Origin: Cytophagales bacterium
GTDB lineage: Bacteria > Bacteroidota > Bacteroidia > Cytophagales > Microscillaceae
Direction: 5' to 3'
Length of the DNA stretch: 64,000 nucleotides
NCBI GenBank assembly: GCA_013298075.1
Contig: JAAFJG010000004.1
Coordinates: 1-64,000 of the forward strand
The position numbers and the translations under genes were made by a program. The notes under the pieces were generated by a model. It was not told where the DNA came from. It worked only from the letters and a program-made list of their open reading frames with translations, and did not search any database. The number at the start of each line of letters is the position of its first letter. The stretch's first letter is position 1. This document shows, one piece after another, positions 51,553-60,107 of the stretch.

Positions 51553-52122
51553 CTATTTTTTAGGTGCTTCAATCGCTAATTCTTGTCCAATTTTGATTGA
51601 TTTTTCGAGATTATTCCATTTTTCAATCTCTTTGGGAGTTATTTTATATTTTTTTGAAATACTAAAAAGCGTTTCTCCTTTTTTAACGATATGCGTTTTT
51701 GATGCTTCATTTTTTTTCGGATTTTTTTCAGTTATTTTTTCCTTTTCTTTGTCTTTTTCCTTCTCTCTTTCTTCTTCTTTTTCGTCATCAGTTTTTGGGG
51801 CAATATAAACTTCTACGGGAAATTTTTTACCTTTTCCCAAAAGTCCTTCATAAGCAAATTGAGATATTTTTACAATTACTTTTTCATTGACAGCAATATC
51901 AGGAATTTTTCCGATGACTTTTGCTTTTATTTTTCTTCCGTTGGTAGTATTTTTTACGATAATCAAAGTACCATTAGGAAAAGTTCGGTGCAAAGCCAAT
52001 AAATTTTCAGAAGTTTCATCGCTTGGAATTAATTCAGCCAATCCTCTTTCAATTTCTTGGGCGTGTATAAAAAAAACTTGTATAATAAAAATAACAAAAA
52101 ACAATACATATTTTTTTATCAT
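51553..52122 (-). CDS. Secreted RlpA-like/LysM protein
   Basis: This 189-residue protein has a signal peptide (1-21) and then a double-psi beta-barrel-like stretch ('ALHRTFPNGTLIIVKNTTNG', 'VIGKIPDIA', 'VIVKISQFAYEGL') as in RlpA. A Lys/Glu-rich linker ('DEKEEEREKEKDKEKEKITE') and a C-terminal LysM ('HIVKKGETLFSISKKYKITP', 'EIEKWNNLEKSIKIGQEL') follow. RlpA-type folds can bind or cut peptidoglycan, but the catalytic Asp/His pair of MltA/RlpA is not obvious. It probably binds the cell wall. A terminator follows. Confidence 0.8.
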   Translation of the reverse strand: MIKKYVLFFVIFIIQVFFIHAQEIERGLAELIPSDETSENLLALHRTFPNGTLIIVKNTTNGRKIKAKVIGKIPDIAVNEKVIVKISQFAYEGLLGKGKKFPVEVYIAPKTDDEKEEEREKEKDKEKEKITEKNPKKNEASKTHIVKKGETLFSISKKYKITPKEIEKWNNLEKSIKIGQELAIEAPKK

Positions 52123-52322
52123 AATTTTGATAAATAGGTGTTAATAATAGACAAAATTTAAAATTTACATTTATATAACGCAAAGATAGTTTTTTTAGTG
52201 CAAAATTAAAATTATTTTTTCTATATTTTTGTTTATTATTTGATAAATAATGCTTAACTTTGCATATATTTGAAAAAAAATATACGTCAATTTTCAAAGA
52301 AAAATTCTTAAAAAAACGCCCA

Positions 52323-54242
52323 ATGCAAGATATTATTCAATTATTGCCTGATGCTTTAGCCAATCAAATCGCAGCGGGAGAAGTCGTGCAAAGACCTGCT
52401 TCTATCGTCAAGGAATTGTTAGAAAATGCGATTGATGCGCAAAGCACAAACATCAAATTGATTATCAAAGACGCTGGAAAAATATTAGTTCAGGTGATTG
52501 ATAATGGCGTAGGAATGTCCGAAACCGATGCGCGAATGTGTTTTGAAAGGCACGCTACTTCAAAAATAAAAACAACAGAAGATTTATTTGCTATCACCAC
52601 TATGGGTTTTAGAGGCGAGGCATTGGCTTCGATTGCGGCAGTCGCACAAATCGAACTCAAATCAAAAAGAGCCAATGATGCAATAGGAACGCAAATTTTG
52701 ATAGAAGGTTCTAAAATAAAATCGCAAGAATCAGTTTCTTCGCCTGTTGGCACGTCTATTGCGGTCAAAAATGTTTTTTTTAATGTGCCTGCAAGGCGTA
52801 ATTTTTTGAAATCGAATGGGGTTGAAATGAAACATATTTTAGATGAATTTCAAAGAGTTGCTTTGGCACATCCTGAAATAGAATTTTCTTTATTTCATAA
52901 TGATACTGAAATTTATCAACTATTGATAGGAAAACTAAGTCAAAGAATTTCAGGAATATTCGGAAAAAATTATCAAAAAATATTAGCACCTTGCCAAGAA
53001 GATACTGCATTTTTAAAAATTCAAGGATACGTAGGAAAGCCTGAAAATGCGAAAAAATCAAGAGGAGAGCAGTTTTTTTTCGTCAATAAAAGATTTATCA
53101 AACATTATTATTTGCATAGTGCGGTGGTGCGTGCTTTTGAAGGATTAATTCCAAATGATTGTTTTCCTTTTTATGTTTTATTTTTAGAAATAAATCCAAA
53201 TGAAATCGATATTAATATTCACCCCACAAAAACAGAAATTAAATTTATCGATGATAGAATGGTATATGCTTTGATTCAATCTGCAATCAGAAAATCTTTG
53301 AGTACCAATCATTTTGCTCCGTCCATCGATTTTAGTGTTGATGTTAATTTTAAATTTGATGAAGAATTAGGTAAAAAAATAATCAAAGAAAACCCTTTAC
53401 AAGACAGAGGAAGTAGTTTTTCGATGCCCAAACAAACTCCAAAAGAAAAACATAATCAAGATAATTGGCAAGATTTATACAAAGTTTTGGCGGATAAAAC
53501 CAATGAAGGTGAAGAAGCAAAATGGCATATCAATCAAGAAACAGGCGAAATGAGAATTGAAAGCAAAATAAATCAAATTGTTCCAAAGCAATCTAATTTA
53601 TTTGAGCAAGAAAATTGGATGAGTACCGATAGACCCGTTTTTCAAATTCTAAATCAATATATTGCTACCCCAGCGAAATCAGGTTTGCTTTTAATTCATC
53701 AAAAAAATGCACAAGAAAGGCTTTTTTATGATAAATTTTTGCATATTTCAGAACAAAATCATGCTACTTCGCAACGCTTGCTTTTTCCAACTCAAATCGA
53801 ATTAAATCCGAGTGATTGGGCTATTTTTCAAGAAATAAAAAATGAAATTACAAGTTTAGGATTTATATTTGAGTATAAAGTATCAAAGGAAAATATTGAA
53901 GAAATATCAAAAAATAGCTCAAAAAAAATAACAATTCTTTCTATTCCAACTGATTTGATTGACCAAAATGAAAAAGAAATTTTGGAAGAAATTTTAGAAC
54001 AATATCAAAATTCAAGTTCACAAATTAGCATAGAAAGACGCAAAAAAATTGTTAATTTATTTTCAAAAAGATTGGCAAGTAAGAAAAAAACGTATCTCAA
54101 TAAAGAAGAAATGCACAATTTGATTGATAGATTATTTGCGTCTTCTAATCCAAATTATACGCCTGATGGGCAAGTGATTATGAATTTAGTCAATGCCGCA
54201 GATTTGGCAAGTTTTTTTACACAAACAAAATTACAATTTTAA
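52323..54242 (+). CDS. mutL: DNA mismatch repair protein MutL
   Basis: This 639-residue protein has a GHKL ATPase with 'LANQIAAGEVVQRPASIVKE', 'LLENAIDAQSTNIKLII', 'DNGVGM' and 'FRGEALASIAAV'. 'FFVNKRFIKHYYLHSAV' and 'IDINIHPTKTEIKF' end the N-terminal half. In the C-terminal half the endonuclease motif DQHA(X)2E(X)4E is only partly kept: 'LIHQKNAQERLFYDKF' keeps the first Glu but not the first Asp, so nicking activity is doubtful. The ATG at 52323 is chosen because MutL starts 'MxDIIQLLPD'; the upstream TTG overlaps a TAACTTTG promoter box. Confidence 0.93.
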   Translation: MQDIIQLLPDALANQIAAGEVVQRPASIVKELLENAIDAQSTNIKLIIKDAGKILVQVIDNGVGMSETDARMCFERHATSKIKTTEDLFAITTMGFRGEALASIAAVAQIELKSKRANDAIGTQILIEGSKIKSQESVSSPVGTSIAVKNVFFNVPARRNFLKSNGVEMKHILDEFQRVALAHPEIEFSLFHNDTEIYQLLIGKLSQRISGIFGKNYQKILAPCQEDTAFLKIQGYVGKPENAKKSRGEQFFFVNKRFIKHYYLHSAVVRAFEGLIPNDCFPFYVLFLEINPNEIDINIHPTKTEIKFIDDRMVYALIQSAIRKSLSTNHFAPSIDFSVDVNFKFDEELGKKIIKENPLQDRGSSFSMPKQTPKEKHNQDNWQDLYKVLADKTNEGEEAKWHINQETGEMRIESKINQIVPKQSNLFEQENWMSTDRPVFQILNQYIATPAKSGLLLIHQKNAQERLFYDKFLHISEQNHATSQRLLFPTQIELNPSDWAIFQEIKNEITSLGFIFEYKVSKENIEEISKNSSKKITILSIPTDLIDQNEKEILEEILEQYQNSSSQISIERRKKIVNLFSKRLASKKKTYLNKEEMHNLIDRLFASSNPNYTPDGQVIMNLVNAADLASFFTQTKLQF

Positions 54243-54310
54243 TAACTATTTGATTATCAATTAGTTATAAACAATAAAAATAATTTATCATCATAAAAAC
54301 AATAAAAACA

Positions 54311-54928
54311 ATGGAAGAAATAGAACAAAAAACAGAAGAAAAAATAGAACAAAAGGCGGAAGAAAGAATGAATATACAAGAATATCTTTCTTTGGGATAT
54401 ATTTATCTTTTGGTCGTTGGTTTGATTACAGATAGCATATTTTATAACTATTTAAACATCAATATTCTTCATTATTCTACTTTTTTAGATATATTAATTA
54501 CGCCTATTAGTTTATTGATAAGTAATGTAATTATACCTTCTATGTTAGTATTTATGAGTATTGCTATGTATTTTTGGGGTAAGTTTGCCATCAAAAAAAC
54601 GAACAAATCGGGAAAAATAGTAGATAAAAATAAACAACAAAGAGGAATTATTTTGGGTTTGGCATTTCTAATACTTGGATTTTATACAGGTTTGTCTATT
54701 GGAAAAAGTAGCGGGTTGGCTGAAAATATAAAGGAAGGAAAACTAAGACCTAATTCTTACATTATTTTTAATAATGGAAAAGAAATGAGCGTAAATGTTG
54801 TGGGACAAAATAGTTATTATATTTTTTATGTACCTGAAAATACAAAAAAAGTTTTAATTACTCCCATTATGAATACGATTTTTCAAATCAGAAAATTAGA
54901 TGAAAGTGAAAGAGGGATAAAAAAATAA
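54311..54928 (+). CDS. Membrane protein of unknown function
   Basis: This 205-residue protein has a charged N-terminus with repeated 'EQKxEEKIEQK' motifs. Three or four membrane helices (about residues 28-47, 58-85, 107-130) follow, and then a beta-rich end ('LRPNSYIIFNNGKEMSVNVV', 'NTKKVLITPI'). I do not recognise a family. The 68-bp spacing from mutL allows a shared transcript. Its stop lies inside one arm of a direct repeat that frames a hairpin element. Confidence 0.6.
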   Translation: MEEIEQKTEEKIEQKAEERMNIQEYLSLGYIYLLVVGLITDSIFYNYLNINILHYSTFLDILITPISLLISNVIIPSMLVFMSIAMYFWGKFAIKKTNKSGKIVDKNKQQRGIILGLAFLILGFYTGLSIGKSSGLAENIKEGKLRPNSYIIFNNGKEMSVNVVGQNSYYIFYVPENTKKVLITPIMNTIFQIRKLDESERGIKK

Positions 54929-55030
54929 AATCATTTTTTCTATTTCTATTCTAATCCTTGGTCTTAATCCTTGGTCTGTGTGCCACAGACCAAGGAGAAA
55001 TAGAAAAAAATAAAATCATTTTTTTCTATT
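54919..55030. repeat. CTTGGTCTGTG hairpin between 26-bp direct repeats
   Basis: AAAAAAATAAAATCATTTTT plus TCTATT occurs at 54919-54944 and again at 55004-55030 (one extra T). Between them is the hairpin with arms CCTTGGTCTGTG/CACAGACCAAGG (54969-54995). This is the same element as at 41949. Confidence 0.85.
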
Positions 55031-55061
55031 TATATTAAGTGCTTAAAACTATATCAAAAAT

Positions 55062-56486
55062 ATGCCATTTAGATTATTTTTATTTTTTATTTTTTCAATT
55101 TTTTTCTTTCATTTTGCTGTTTTTCTCAATGCTCAATCGGTTGCTTTTGGTGGATTATATGGAGCAGGAGCAAAAAAAATGGTCGTAGATAGCAAAGGAA
55201 ATTCGTATTTTACAGGTTTTATGACAGAAGAGATAAAATTTGGTGAAACGCTTTTAAAACAAAGAGATGGCAAATATTTTATTACTAAAATCGATAAAAA
55301 CGGTGAAATTCAATGGGCAAAATCTATTCAAGTGCCTATTCAAGATATGACTATTTTGGGCGATACAAGTATTATTATTGCGGGACAATTCAAAGAAAAT
55401 TTTATTTTTGATAATCGAGAACTAACTCCCAAGAGTAGTTTTGATGTTTTTTTATTGTCTTTGACTGAAAACGGAAAATTAAGATGGCAACAACAAATCA
55501 ATGGAAACTCTGAAACTTTGGTAAAATCTATCGCCACAGACAAAAAAGGCAATATTTATATCACAGGAAATTTTACAGGCACAACAAAATTTTCTAAATA
55601 TATTTTACAACCTATTCAAACTAAAAATATTTATATCGCTAAATATAATTCGCAAGGAGAATTTGATTGGGTCAGACAAGCATCAGGAGGGACAAATTTA
55701 TTGACTGGGATTCACGTTTGGAAAATTATTACCCATCAATCTAATCATATCACAATCGTTGGTACGCTCACAGGAAAGGCAGCTTTTGGTAAAAAATCGC
55801 TCGCAAGTAGTCACGAACTTTTTTATGGCGAAGGTTGGGTATATAATGCGGATATTTTTGCTACGCAATATTCGAGTGAGGGCGAATTGATTTGGGTCAA
55901 AAATATGGGAAGTAATGCAGATGCGACTGATATGATTACAGACAATGAAAATAATATTTATTTGACAGGTTTTATAAGAGGAAGTCAAAATTTATCAAAT
56001 AAAAGTAAATTTGGTCTTTCTGTTTTTGGAAAAATTACGATAAAAATCAATCCCACAAATAACGTACAGGCGTTAGAAACGGCTTTTTTTGCTAAATATT
56101 CGAATGCGGGAAATATTACTTGGGCAAAAACTATCAAAGGACAAGGCACAAGTAGAGGAACAAAAATTTTGTATAATTATACTCAGGATAAAATTTGGCT
56201 TTGTGGTTTTTTTAAAGATATTTTGAAAGAAAATGAAATGATTGTACAAACTGAAACACAAAAATCCGATATTTTTTTAGTTTTGATAGATAATAATGGA
56301 AAAATAGAAAATTTAACACAAGGACAAGGAGAAGAAACAGAAGAAATTGGAGATGCTTTTATTAACAAAAACGATGAATTATTTATTGTAGGAAGATTTA
56401 AAAAAACATTGCAAATTTATGATTTTTTGTTGCAAGCAGACGGCAATAGCACCAATGGTTTTTGGGCAAAAATTAAGATAAAATAA
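55062..56486 (+). CDS. Secreted beta-propeller-like protein (SBBP-type repeats)
   Basis: This 474-residue protein has a signal peptide (1-24) and repeated units of the form 'VDSKGNSYFTGFM', 'TDKKGNIYITGNFTG', 'TDNENNIYLTGFIRG' joined by 'GEIQWAKSIQ', 'GEFDWVRQASGG', 'GELIWVKNMG' and 'GNITWAKTIKGQG'. This matches the beta-propeller repeats of Bacteroidota SBBP proteins. It has no T9SS sorting domain at the C-terminus. It is probably a surface or periplasmic binding protein; the ligand is unknown. Confidence 0.85.
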   Translation: MPFRLFLFFIFSIFFFHFAVFLNAQSVAFGGLYGAGAKKMVVDSKGNSYFTGFMTEEIKFGETLLKQRDGKYFITKIDKNGEIQWAKSIQVPIQDMTILGDTSIIIAGQFKENFIFDNRELTPKSSFDVFLLSLTENGKLRWQQQINGNSETLVKSIATDKKGNIYITGNFTGTTKFSKYILQPIQTKNIYIAKYNSQGEFDWVRQASGGTNLLTGIHVWKIITHQSNHITIVGTLTGKAAFGKKSLASSHELFYGEGWVYNADIFATQYSSEGELIWVKNMGSNADATDMITDNENNIYLTGFIRGSQNLSNKSKFGLSVFGKITIKINPTNNVQALETAFFAKYSNAGNITWAKTIKGQGTSRGTKILYNYTQDKIWLCGFFKDILKENEMIVQTETQKSDIFLVLIDNNGKIENLTQGQGEETEEIGDAFINKNDELFIVGRFKKTLQIYDFLLQADGNSTNGFWAKIKIK

Positions 56487-56511
56487 CTCAAATTTTTTAT
56501 TTTTTTTATTA

Positions 56512-56619
56512 GTATTTTTTAAATGAAAGAGATTTTAGCACACAGATAACACGGATTTAGCGGATTAATACGGATTTTTTTTGTTTTTTCTCAATTTTTG
56601 GCTACCATTTAAAAAACTC
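56512..56619. repeat. Dispersed ~110-bp repeat, copy 2
   Basis: Reads 'AAATGAAAGAGATTTTAGCA', 'CACAGATAACACGG', 'ATTTAGCGGATTAATACGGA' and 'CAATTTTTGGCTACCATTTA', and ends at AAAAAACTCTA, which is at the very stop of truA. Confidence 0.85.
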
Positions 56620-57356
56620 TATTGATTATGCAGATAGATTACTTCGCTCAAATAAAGTCCATCAGGTGAGATACTCTCGCCTGCATTTTGTCTATTTTTT
56701 TGGATAATAATTTCTGTAAATTCATCAATAGTAGTCTTATTTTTTCCAACATTTAATAAAGTTCCTACAATGGCTCTGATCATTCCTCTTAAAAAACGAT
56801 TGGCTGAAATATGAAATATTATTTTATGATTTTGTATTTCCCAAAATGCGTTATAAATTTGGCATAAAAAATTATTTACTTCTGTATGTACTTTGCTAAA
56901 TGCTTGAAAATCATTGTATTCTAATAATATTTTGGTTGCTTCTTGTATTTTTTCTATATCGATTTTATAAGGATAATATAAAGCATTATGATTGATAAAT
57001 GGACTTTTTTTTGTGATAATGTGATATTGATAACTACGCTTTATCGCATCAAAACGCGCATGAATATTTTCTTTTACTTCGTAAATATTATTTATAGCAA
57101 TACTTTGAGGGAGCATTTTATTTAATTTATGTAAAAAATCTTTTTTGGTTATTTCCAAAGAAGTATCAAAATGAGCAATTTGTTGCAAAGCGTGTACGCC
57201 TGTGTCCGTTCTTCCGCTCCCTGTAATTTCAATATTTTCTTTGAAATACCAATGTAGTTTTTGCTCTATTTCTGCTTGAATTGTATGAGCATTTTCTTGT
57301 TTTTGCCAGCCTGCAAAGTTTGTTCCTTTGTAAGCAATATCTATAAAATAACGCAT
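56619..57356 (-). CDS. truA: tRNA pseudouridine(38-40) synthase
   Basis: This 245-residue enzyme has 'YKGTNFAGWQKQENAHTIQA', 'ITGSGRTDTGVHALQQIAHF' with the catalytic Asp, 'DFLHKLNKMLPQSIAINNIY', 'HARFDAIKRSYQYHI' and 'ISANRFLRGMIRAIVGTLLN'. It modifies U38-U40 in the anticodon arm of tRNAs. The length is normal. Its stop codon abuts the dispersed repeat, and no partner gene is attached. Confidence 0.95.
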   Translation of the reverse strand: MRYFIDIAYKGTNFAGWQKQENAHTIQAEIEQKLHWYFKENIEITGSGRTDTGVHALQQIAHFDTSLEITKKDFLHKLNKMLPQSIAINNIYEVKENIHARFDAIKRSYQYHIITKKSPFINHNALYYPYKIDIEKIQEATKILLEYNDFQAFSKVHTEVNNFLCQIYNAFWEIQNHKIIFHISANRFLRGMIRAIVGTLLNVGKNKTTIDEFTEIIIQKNRQNAGESISPDGLYLSEVIYLHNQ

Positions 57357-57825
57357 TTTTTCTTTGATTAAATTATTTTTTATGAACTATTTTTCCTTCA
57401 AATTTCGATATTTTACACCCAAATTGCTAAGATATTTTTATCTTCAAATTTGATATTTTCCTCTTTAAATTCCTTTTCTTGATTAAAATTAACAATCAAT
57501 AATTTTTTTTTTGTTATTAGGGAAGGAGAGAGTTTTTTGTCAAAAATATCTATAAATACCAAAGTTTCTTACTTCATAACATTGTAAGTCTTATCACATT
57601 TTATTTGAAAAAATATTTATTTATTTTTTTTGATAGATATTTTGTGGTGCAAATAAATATATTTTTTATTAAAAATACAAAAATAAATGTTTATATTTGC
57701 CAAAAAAGAGTAGTAGGTTTCTAAAAAATATATCAAAAAAAGTAGTCATATTATTTTTAATAATTAAATTAGTTTAAAAATAATATTTATTAGTATCAAA
57801 ACGTTATCCTTAAAAAAATAATGAA
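57357..57825. other. Intergenic region before the DUF488 cassette
   Basis: This 469-bp gap holds no gene. Its right part contains the first direct repeat of the cassette (57615-57707) with a TATATTTG -7 box (57692-57699), so the cassette promoter probably lies within the repeat. Confidence 0.6.
57615..57707 (+). repeat. Direct repeat A of DUF488 cassette, promoter-containing
   Basis: TTTTTTGATAGATATTTTGT, then 'GGTGCAAATAAATATATTTT', 'TTATTAAAAATACAAAAATA' and 'AATGTTTATATTTGCCAAAA'. It matches repeat B at 59591-59673 over about 82 bp with about ten differences, and ends with a Bacteroidota -7 box. It also shares 'TTTTTTTGATAGAT' with the modules of the first island. Confidence 0.75.
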
Positions 57826-58452
57826 ATGAATAAAATTTATACGATTGGACATTCAAATCATGAAATTAATTATTTTGTTGATTTGTTAAAATATTTTAAT
57901 ATTACTTGTGTGATTGATGTAAGAAGTGTTGCGGCAAGTGCTTATAATCCACAATTTAACAAGGATTTTTTGCTTGATTTTTTAAAGCAAAATAAAATAA
58001 CATATATGCACTTTGCTGAAGAATTTGGCGCAAGACATTCAGATGTAGATTTGCTTGATGAAGAAGGAAAAGTTGATTTTAATAAAGTAAGAAAATCTTT
58101 TAATTTTAAAAGGGGCATCGAAAGACTTTGGAAAGGCATCGAAAAAGGTTTTAATATTAGTTTGATGTGTTCAGAGGGAGAGCCTTTTGATTGCCATAGA
58201 TTTTCGATGATTTCAGTAGCATTAGAGCAAGAGTATTTTGAAGTATTACATATATTAAAAGATAAAACATTAAAAACTAACGCAGAACTCGAAAGCCAAT
58301 TACTTAAAAAATATGAAAAAAAAATTCCAAAACCATCAGTTTTTGAACCTAATGTAAATATAAAACAACAACTAAAAGTGGCTTATAGACTTAGAAACAA
58401 AGAAATTGCTTATTCACCTTATTCTAAAATTCCCGAAGAAAATTATGATTAA
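57826..58452 (+). CDS. DUF488 family protein, first copy
   Basis: This 208-residue protein has the DUF488 layout: 'IYTIGHSNHEINYFVDLLKY' at the start, 'VIDVRSVAASAYNPQFNKDF', 'YMHFAEEFGARHSDVD', and near the end 'LMCSEGEPFDCHRFSMI' with the conserved Cys and CHR motif. DUF488 occurs in nucleic-acid-modifying or defence contexts, but no activity is known to me. The next DUF488 gene overlaps its end by 8 bp. Confidence 0.85.
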   Translation: MNKIYTIGHSNHEINYFVDLLKYFNITCVIDVRSVAASAYNPQFNKDFLLDFLKQNKITYMHFAEEFGARHSDVDLLDEEGKVDFNKVRKSFNFKRGIERLWKGIEKGFNISLMCSEGEPFDCHRFSMISVALEQEYFEVLHILKDKTLKTNAELESQLLKKYEKKIPKPSVFEPNVNIKQQLKVAYRLRNKEIAYSPYSKIPEENYD

Positions 58453-58888
58453 ATTATATACGATTGGGTTTACCAATAAATCGGCTCAAATTTTTTTTGA
58501 ACTTCTCAAAAAAAATGAAGTAACTAAAATTATAGATACACGCATCAACAATACTTCACAATTATCAGGATTTGCCAAAGGAAATGACCTATCTTATTTC
58601 GCAAAAGAAGTCGGAAATATGGAATATTCGCATACAATTGATTTTGCACCTACCAAAGAATTGTTAGATAAATATCGAAAAGAAATAATTAGTTGGGAAG
58701 AATATGAAATTGAATACCTTAATTTATTGGATATTCGCAAAGTCGGAAATCATATTGACATAGAAAAGTTGCATCAAAATTGTCTTTTATGTAGCGAGCA
58801 TACGCCCGAAAAGTGCCACAGAAGACTTTTAGCTGAATATTTGAAAGTCCGTTTTCATGATATTGAAATTCATCATCTTATAAAATAA
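58445..58888 (+). CDS. DUF488 family protein, second copy
   Basis: This 147-residue DUF488 protein has 'LYTIGFTNKSAQIFFELLKK', 'IIDTRINNTSQLSGFAKGND' and 'CLLCSEHTPEKCHRRLLAEY' with the CHR motif. It is shorter than, and clearly diverged from, the first copy. The ATG at 58445 overlaps the previous stop (ATGATTAA), which indicates translational coupling. The pair probably acts as a heteromer. An OB-like gene follows 11 bp later. Confidence 0.85.
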   Translation: MIKLYTIGFTNKSAQIFFELLKKNEVTKIIDTRINNTSQLSGFAKGNDLSYFAKEVGNMEYSHTIDFAPTKELLDKYRKEIISWEEYEIEYLNLLDIRKVGNHIDIEKLHQNCLLCSEHTPEKCHRRLLAEYLKVRFHDIEIHHLIK

Positions 58889-58899
58889 TTGAACAAATT

Positions 58900-59541
58900 A
58901 TGAAAATACAAATGATTTGTCTTGCCAATTCATACAAAGAAAAAGGCAGATGTTTGGCAGGCATACAATTAGAAAATAATTTACCTCTGATACAAAATGG
59001 AAGACCAAAATGGATACGCCCAATTTGTGAAACTGAACACGGAGAAATTCCTTGGACGTTAGTTTTTCATATCAATTTACTTGATATTATAGAAATAGAA
59101 GTATACAGTGAAGTGCCTGATGGTCATCAATCTGAAAATGTATTATTTGATGCTAATGCCATAAAAATTATTGGTAAATTTTCTGTCAATCAACTTGATG
59201 ACCTGTGCGAACATTCAGAAAATTTTTTATTTGGGAATAGAGGAGCAGCCGTAACTCCCGAAAATACTAACGAATTAATGAACTCTTTACGGATGATTAA
59301 GGTCGAAAAATTTCATATTGTTGAAAAAATATATGAAGATCTAAATAGCACAAAATTAAGATTATCTTTTCTACTCAATCAAATTTCTTACGAAATTCCT
59401 ATCACAGATACAACTTTTATTCATCTATACAAAAAAGATAAATTGTTGGTGGCTCATTATTCTCATCTTTTTTTGACAATCTCTTTAGGCATAGCATACG
59501 AAGATTGGCATTATAAATTAGTGGCTGCTATTATTTATTGA
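58900..59541 (+). CDS. Protein with probable dual OB fold, partner of DUF488 pair
   Basis: This 213-residue protein has two halves of beta-rich sequence ('IQMICLANSYKEKGRCLAGI', 'WIRPICETEHGEIPW', then 'KVEKFHIVEKIYEDLNSTKL', 'FIHLYKKDKLLVAHYSHLFL'). This fits the 'dual OB-containing' proteins that accompany DUF488 genes in other bacteria, as far as I recall. OB folds usually bind nucleic acid. It ends at the second direct repeat. The three genes form one unit of 1.7 kb. Confidence 0.6.
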   Translation: MKIQMICLANSYKEKGRCLAGIQLENNLPLIQNGRPKWIRPICETEHGEIPWTLVFHINLLDIIEIEVYSEVPDGHQSENVLFDANAIKIIGKFSVNQLDDLCEHSENFLFGNRGAAVTPENTNELMNSLRMIKVEKFHIVEKIYEDLNSTKLRLSFLLNQISYEIPITDTTFIHLYKKDKLLVAHYSHLFLTISLGIAYEDWHYKLVAAIIY

Positions 59542-59590
59542 GTGAAAAATTATCATTTTTTTACATTTTGCTCGTTCTTTTGAGATGAGA

Positions 59591-59673
59591 TTTTTTGATA
59601 AATATTTTTGTGACGTAGATAAATATATTTTTTATTGAAAATACAAAAATAAATATTTATATTTACAAAAAAA
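59591..59673 (+). repeat. Direct repeat B of DUF488 cassette
   Basis: Copy of repeat A (57615-57707), directly after the third gene of the cassette: TTTTTTGATAAATATTTTTG, 'AAATATATTTTTTATTGAAA', 'ATACAAAAATAAATATTTAT', then ATTTACAAAAAA. No gene follows it in this direction. A partial third copy is at 63334-63382. Confidence 0.75.
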
Positions 59674-59710
59674 CAAACTGAACCTAAAAAATTTCAAAAG
59701 TAAATTAAAT

Positions 59711-59860
59711 TTTTGACACTTAGGAAATTTGTGCGAAAAATGTTTTTTTTAAATTATCCTCCAGATTTATCTGGAGGATAATATACGATTCAATCGTTTG
59801 CCTTAGCCAAAATATCTGCATTTCTCGAATTGATATTTTTGTATATTTTCAAGATAAATG
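59711..59860. repeat. Composite palindromic repeat, copy near 59.8 kb
   Basis: 'CACTTAGGAAATTTGTGCGA', the palindrome at 59758-59777, 'CCTTAGCCAAAATATCTGC' and 'GAATTGATATTTTTGTATAT'. Same orientation as the copy at 21905-22050. The gap 59542-60107 holds this repeat, direct repeat B and the dispersed repeat below. Confidence 0.85.
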
Positions 59861-59948
59861 GTTATTTATAATTAGAATAAAATTAGATTGACAATAATTT
59901 CCCCAAAAACCTAAAAAATTTACATTATTAATTTCGATTTTTTATAGT

Positions 59949-60077
59949 AGTATTTTTTAAATGAAAGAGATTTTAGCACACAGATAACACGGATTTAGCG
60001 GATTAATACGGATTTTTTTCTTTTTTCTCGAATTTTTAATGATTTTTGTCAATTTTTGGCTACCATTTAAAAAACTC
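59949..60077. repeat. Dispersed ~110-bp repeat, copy 3
   Basis: Almost identical to 56512-56619, with about 20 extra bases ('AATTTTTAATGATTTTTGTC') near the end that are also in copy 1. It ends at AAAAAACTCTA, 30 bp before the stop of the minus-strand gene at 60108. Confidence 0.85.
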
Positions 60078-60107
60078 TAATGTAAAAAATCTGTATCCCA
60101 AAAATAA

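Noticed and set aside
52260-52322. Longer MutL from a TTG at 52260
   Set aside because: The extra residues do not occur in MutL, and the TTG belongs to a TAACTTTG promoter box.
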